DNA of 7,219 bases from Acidimicrobiaceae bacterium (GTDB lineage: Bacteria > Actinomycetota > Acidimicrobiia > Acidimicrobiales > UBA8592): NCBI GenBank assembly GCA_002715405.1, contig PAZD01000036.1:1-7219 (forward strand). Direction: 5' to 3'. A model generated the notes under the pieces. The model saw only the letters and a list, made by a program, of their open reading frames with translations. It was not told the origin of the DNA and did not search any database. Position numbers and translations under genes: made by a program. Positions 5,905-7,219 of the stretch are shown piece after piece (position 1 is the first letter of the stretch; each line of letters starts with the position of its first letter).

Positions 5905-6852
5905 ATGAAAGTCCAACGAATACGAATACTCCTAATAGCGTTAGTTTTTGTTTTCCCTCTTCTTTCTTCATGCAGCAGTGAGGAAGATTCAAGTTCACAG
6001 TCTTCTCCTTCTGCTGTAGGCCCGGAAACGACGCCTACGTCTGCGCCGACGCCGACTCCTGCAGCCAATGTTGATAATACCGATACGACCTCAAAGCCTT
6101 ATATCTCAGTGCCCACGGCGGAATCACCAATAGAACTCCTGACAGAAGACATTGTAGAAGGATCGGGAGACCCTGTCGGCACAGGAGACTTCTTAATCAT
6201 GCAATATGTCGGAGTTTCATATTCGACCGGACTTCAATTCGATGCATCGTGGGACCGTGGACAGCCATTTAGCTTTGAACTTGGGTCCGGTAACGTTATT
6301 GCTGGCTGGGATGAGGGAATCGAAGGAATGTCGCCTGGGGGAAGAAGGCTGCTGACGATCCCTCCAGAAAAGGCATATGGGGAAAACGGATCTGGGTCAG
6401 GTTCCATCGGACCTAACGAAACTCTCTTGTTTGTAGTTGATTTACTTGCAGCTGTTCCAGTAGATCTTGAGAAACCAACTGTTTCAATACCAGATCAATC
6501 CGCAACTGAGTTAGAAATCCGGGATATCGAAGTGGGAACCGGAAGATCAATTGAAGATGGGGATGTGGTGTACGTGCACTATGCGGGGTACTCACAGTCA
6601 ACTGGCAGCCAGTTTGACGCTTCTTGGGATCGCGGAAGACCTCAGTTTATTGGGTTTGTGATTGGGCAAGGTAACGTCATCGATGGTTGGGAAGAAGGAT
6701 TACTTGGTATGCAAGTAGGTGGCAGGAGAGAGCTTACCATCCCTTCAGATCTCGCTTATGGTGAAGATGGTGCAGGAGGCGGGCTAATTGCACCAAATGA
6801 AACGCTTATATTCGTTATAGACCTTCTTGGTGCTTACCCGTACTCCAATTAA
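5905..6852 (+). CDS. Lipoprotein with two tandem FKBP-type peptidyl-prolyl isomerase domains
   Basis: FKBP domains catalyse cis-trans isomerisation of Xaa-Pro bonds and help proteins fold; this one should act outside the membrane. The 315-residue protein has a signal peptide (basic MKVQRIR, hydrophobic core 8-20) and lipobox LSSC with lipidated Cys23. A Ser/Thr/Pro/Ala-rich tether (24-70) includes TPTSAPTPTP. FKBP domain 1 (about 75-184) has Tyr101, Phe112-Asp113, Phe122/Phe124, Val131-Ile132, Trp135, Tyr158 and Phe176. FKBP domain 2 (about 203-311) has the matching Tyr226, Phe237-Asp238, Phe248/Phe251, Val258-Ile259, Trp262, Tyr285 and Phe303. Thus both active sites keep the residues that line the FKBP12 pocket. 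FDASWDRG occurs in both domains (112-119, 237-244), suggesting internal duplication. The start has AGGAAG eight bases upstream. It converges on the next gene with a 12-base gap. Client proteins are unknown. Confidence 0.93.
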   Translation: MKVQRIRILLIALVFVFPLLSSCSSEEDSSSQSSPSAVGPETTPTSAPTPTPAANVDNTDTTSKPYISVPTAESPIELLTEDIVEGSGDPVGTGDFLIMQYVGVSYSTGLQFDASWDRGQPFSFELGSGNVIAGWDEGIEGMSPGGRRLLTIPPEKAYGENGSGSGSIGPNETLLFVVDLLAAVPVDLEKPTVSIPDQSATELEIRDIEVGTGRSIEDGDVVYVHYAGYSQSTGSQFDASWDRGRPQFIGFVIGQGNVIDGWEEGLLGMQVGGRRELTIPSDLAYGEDGAGGGLIAPNETLIFVIDLLGAYPYSN

Positions 6853-6864
6853 GCAAAATAGTCG

Positions 6865-7219
6865 CTATCTGGTGACCCCGAACCGTTCTAATGCTGCTTT
6901 AGACCTATCCAGTAGGAGCTGAGGAACTAGTACTCCGTTGACTTCGACTCCACTCCCAGACCCGCTTTCGGTTTCTTCCTCATCAGCTAAGTCGTTATCC
7001 TCATCTATAGTAAGAGATCCCGCTTCTTTATCCTCAAGATATTTTTCCCAATCTTCTAGCAGGACAAGCTTGTCTCTATGGAGGCTGCCCATCTCCACAC
7101 CATTCTCAAATTTAACCCAGTATCGAACCCAGTCCAGTCCGTTGGAGAGCATTATCTGTCCTTGCGTTCCCTCAGGGACACCTACTAAATCTGTTGCAGC
7201 TTTAATTATTTGCTCTTTT
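6865..7219 (-). CDS. Small SH3-like domain protein with acidic linker, 5' end beyond right edge
   Basis: The function is not recognised. An in-frame ATG at 7152 would give 95 residues, but the frame stays open to the edge, adding 22 codons (KEQIIKAATDLVGVPEGTQG...). The sequence over that junction reads as one domain: VPEGTQG, then LDWVRYWVKFENGVEMGSL, a pattern typical of small SH3-like beta-barrels that bind ligands or partner proteins. The ATG therefore lies inside the domain and is probably not the true start; at least 117 residues are visible. After the barrel come a Leu/Glu/Lys-rich helix, an acidic Asp/Glu stretch, an SGSGSG hinge, and a C-terminal motif VNGVLVPQLLLDRSKAALERFG that looks helical and conserved. 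No signal peptide or catalytic motif is visible in the part present. The stop is TAG at 6867-6865. Confidence 0.75.
   Translation of the reverse strand, partial: KEQIIKAATDLVGVPEGTQGQIMLSNGLDWVRYWVKFENGVEMGSLHRDKLVLLEDWEKYLEDKEAGSLTIDEDNDLADEEETESGSGSGVEVNGVLVPQLLLDRSKAALERFGVTR

Noticed and set aside
5644..6068. Overlapping small frames on both strands across the divergent spacer (5644-5886 plus, 5823-6068 minus).
   Set aside because: They overlap well-supported starts of two genes and encode low-complexity or unfamiliar sequence, such as an antisense copy of the Thr/Pro tether.

Overview
The window reads as accessory or ordinary chromosomal DNA from a free-living bacterium of moderate, somewhat AT-leaning composition. 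Several traits point tentatively to an actinobacterial lineage of the Acidimicrobiia type: an MprA/MprB-like two-component pair, a lipoprotein whose mature part starts with a Gly/Asp/Ser-rich tether, a lipid-anchored tandem FKBP protein, and a small protein with an SH3-like N-terminus and an acidic linker. This is inference; there is no rRNA or other taxonomic marker, and other marine lineages such as Chloroflexota are possible.

Layout: (1) the 5' end of a lipoprotein gene leaves the left edge on the minus strand (137 to 1). (2) A 170-base divergent spacer follows. (3) The centrepiece is a single 831-codon gene on the plus strand (308-2803). Its first ~215 residues are an ABC-type ATP-binding domain, and residues ~260-831 are a full-length isocitrate dehydrogenase kinase/phosphatase (AceK). 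(4) A plus-strand OmpR-family response regulator (2916-3602) and its histidine kinase (3599-4945) overlap by four bases (ATGA). (5) A minus-strand sugar-nucleotidyltransferase-like gene (4950-5798) converges on the kinase gene with only four bases between the stops. (6) It is divergent from a plus-strand lipoprotein with two FKBP peptidyl-prolyl isomerase domains (5905-6852); the spacer holds a perfect inverted repeat. (7) A minus-strand gene with an SH3-like domain (6865 to the right edge) lacks its 5' end.

The most unusual element is the ABC-AceK fusion. The AceK half retains the nucleotide-binding and catalytic residues known for the family and matches the E. coli enzyme without insertions or deletions across the kinase core, as far as I can align from memory. 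The ABC half keeps the Walker A motif, the Walker B aspartate and a signature motif. It has alanine in place of both the Walker B glutamate and the H-loop histidine, and no clear Q-loop glutamine, so it looks able to bind ATP but not to hydrolyse it efficiently. A reasonable inference is a nucleotide-sensing or dimerising module that adjusts AceK and thereby the split of isocitrate between the TCA cycle and the glyoxylate shunt. No icd, aceA or aceB gene lies in the window. Functional links between the fusion and the neighbouring two-component system are possible but not shown by the sequence.
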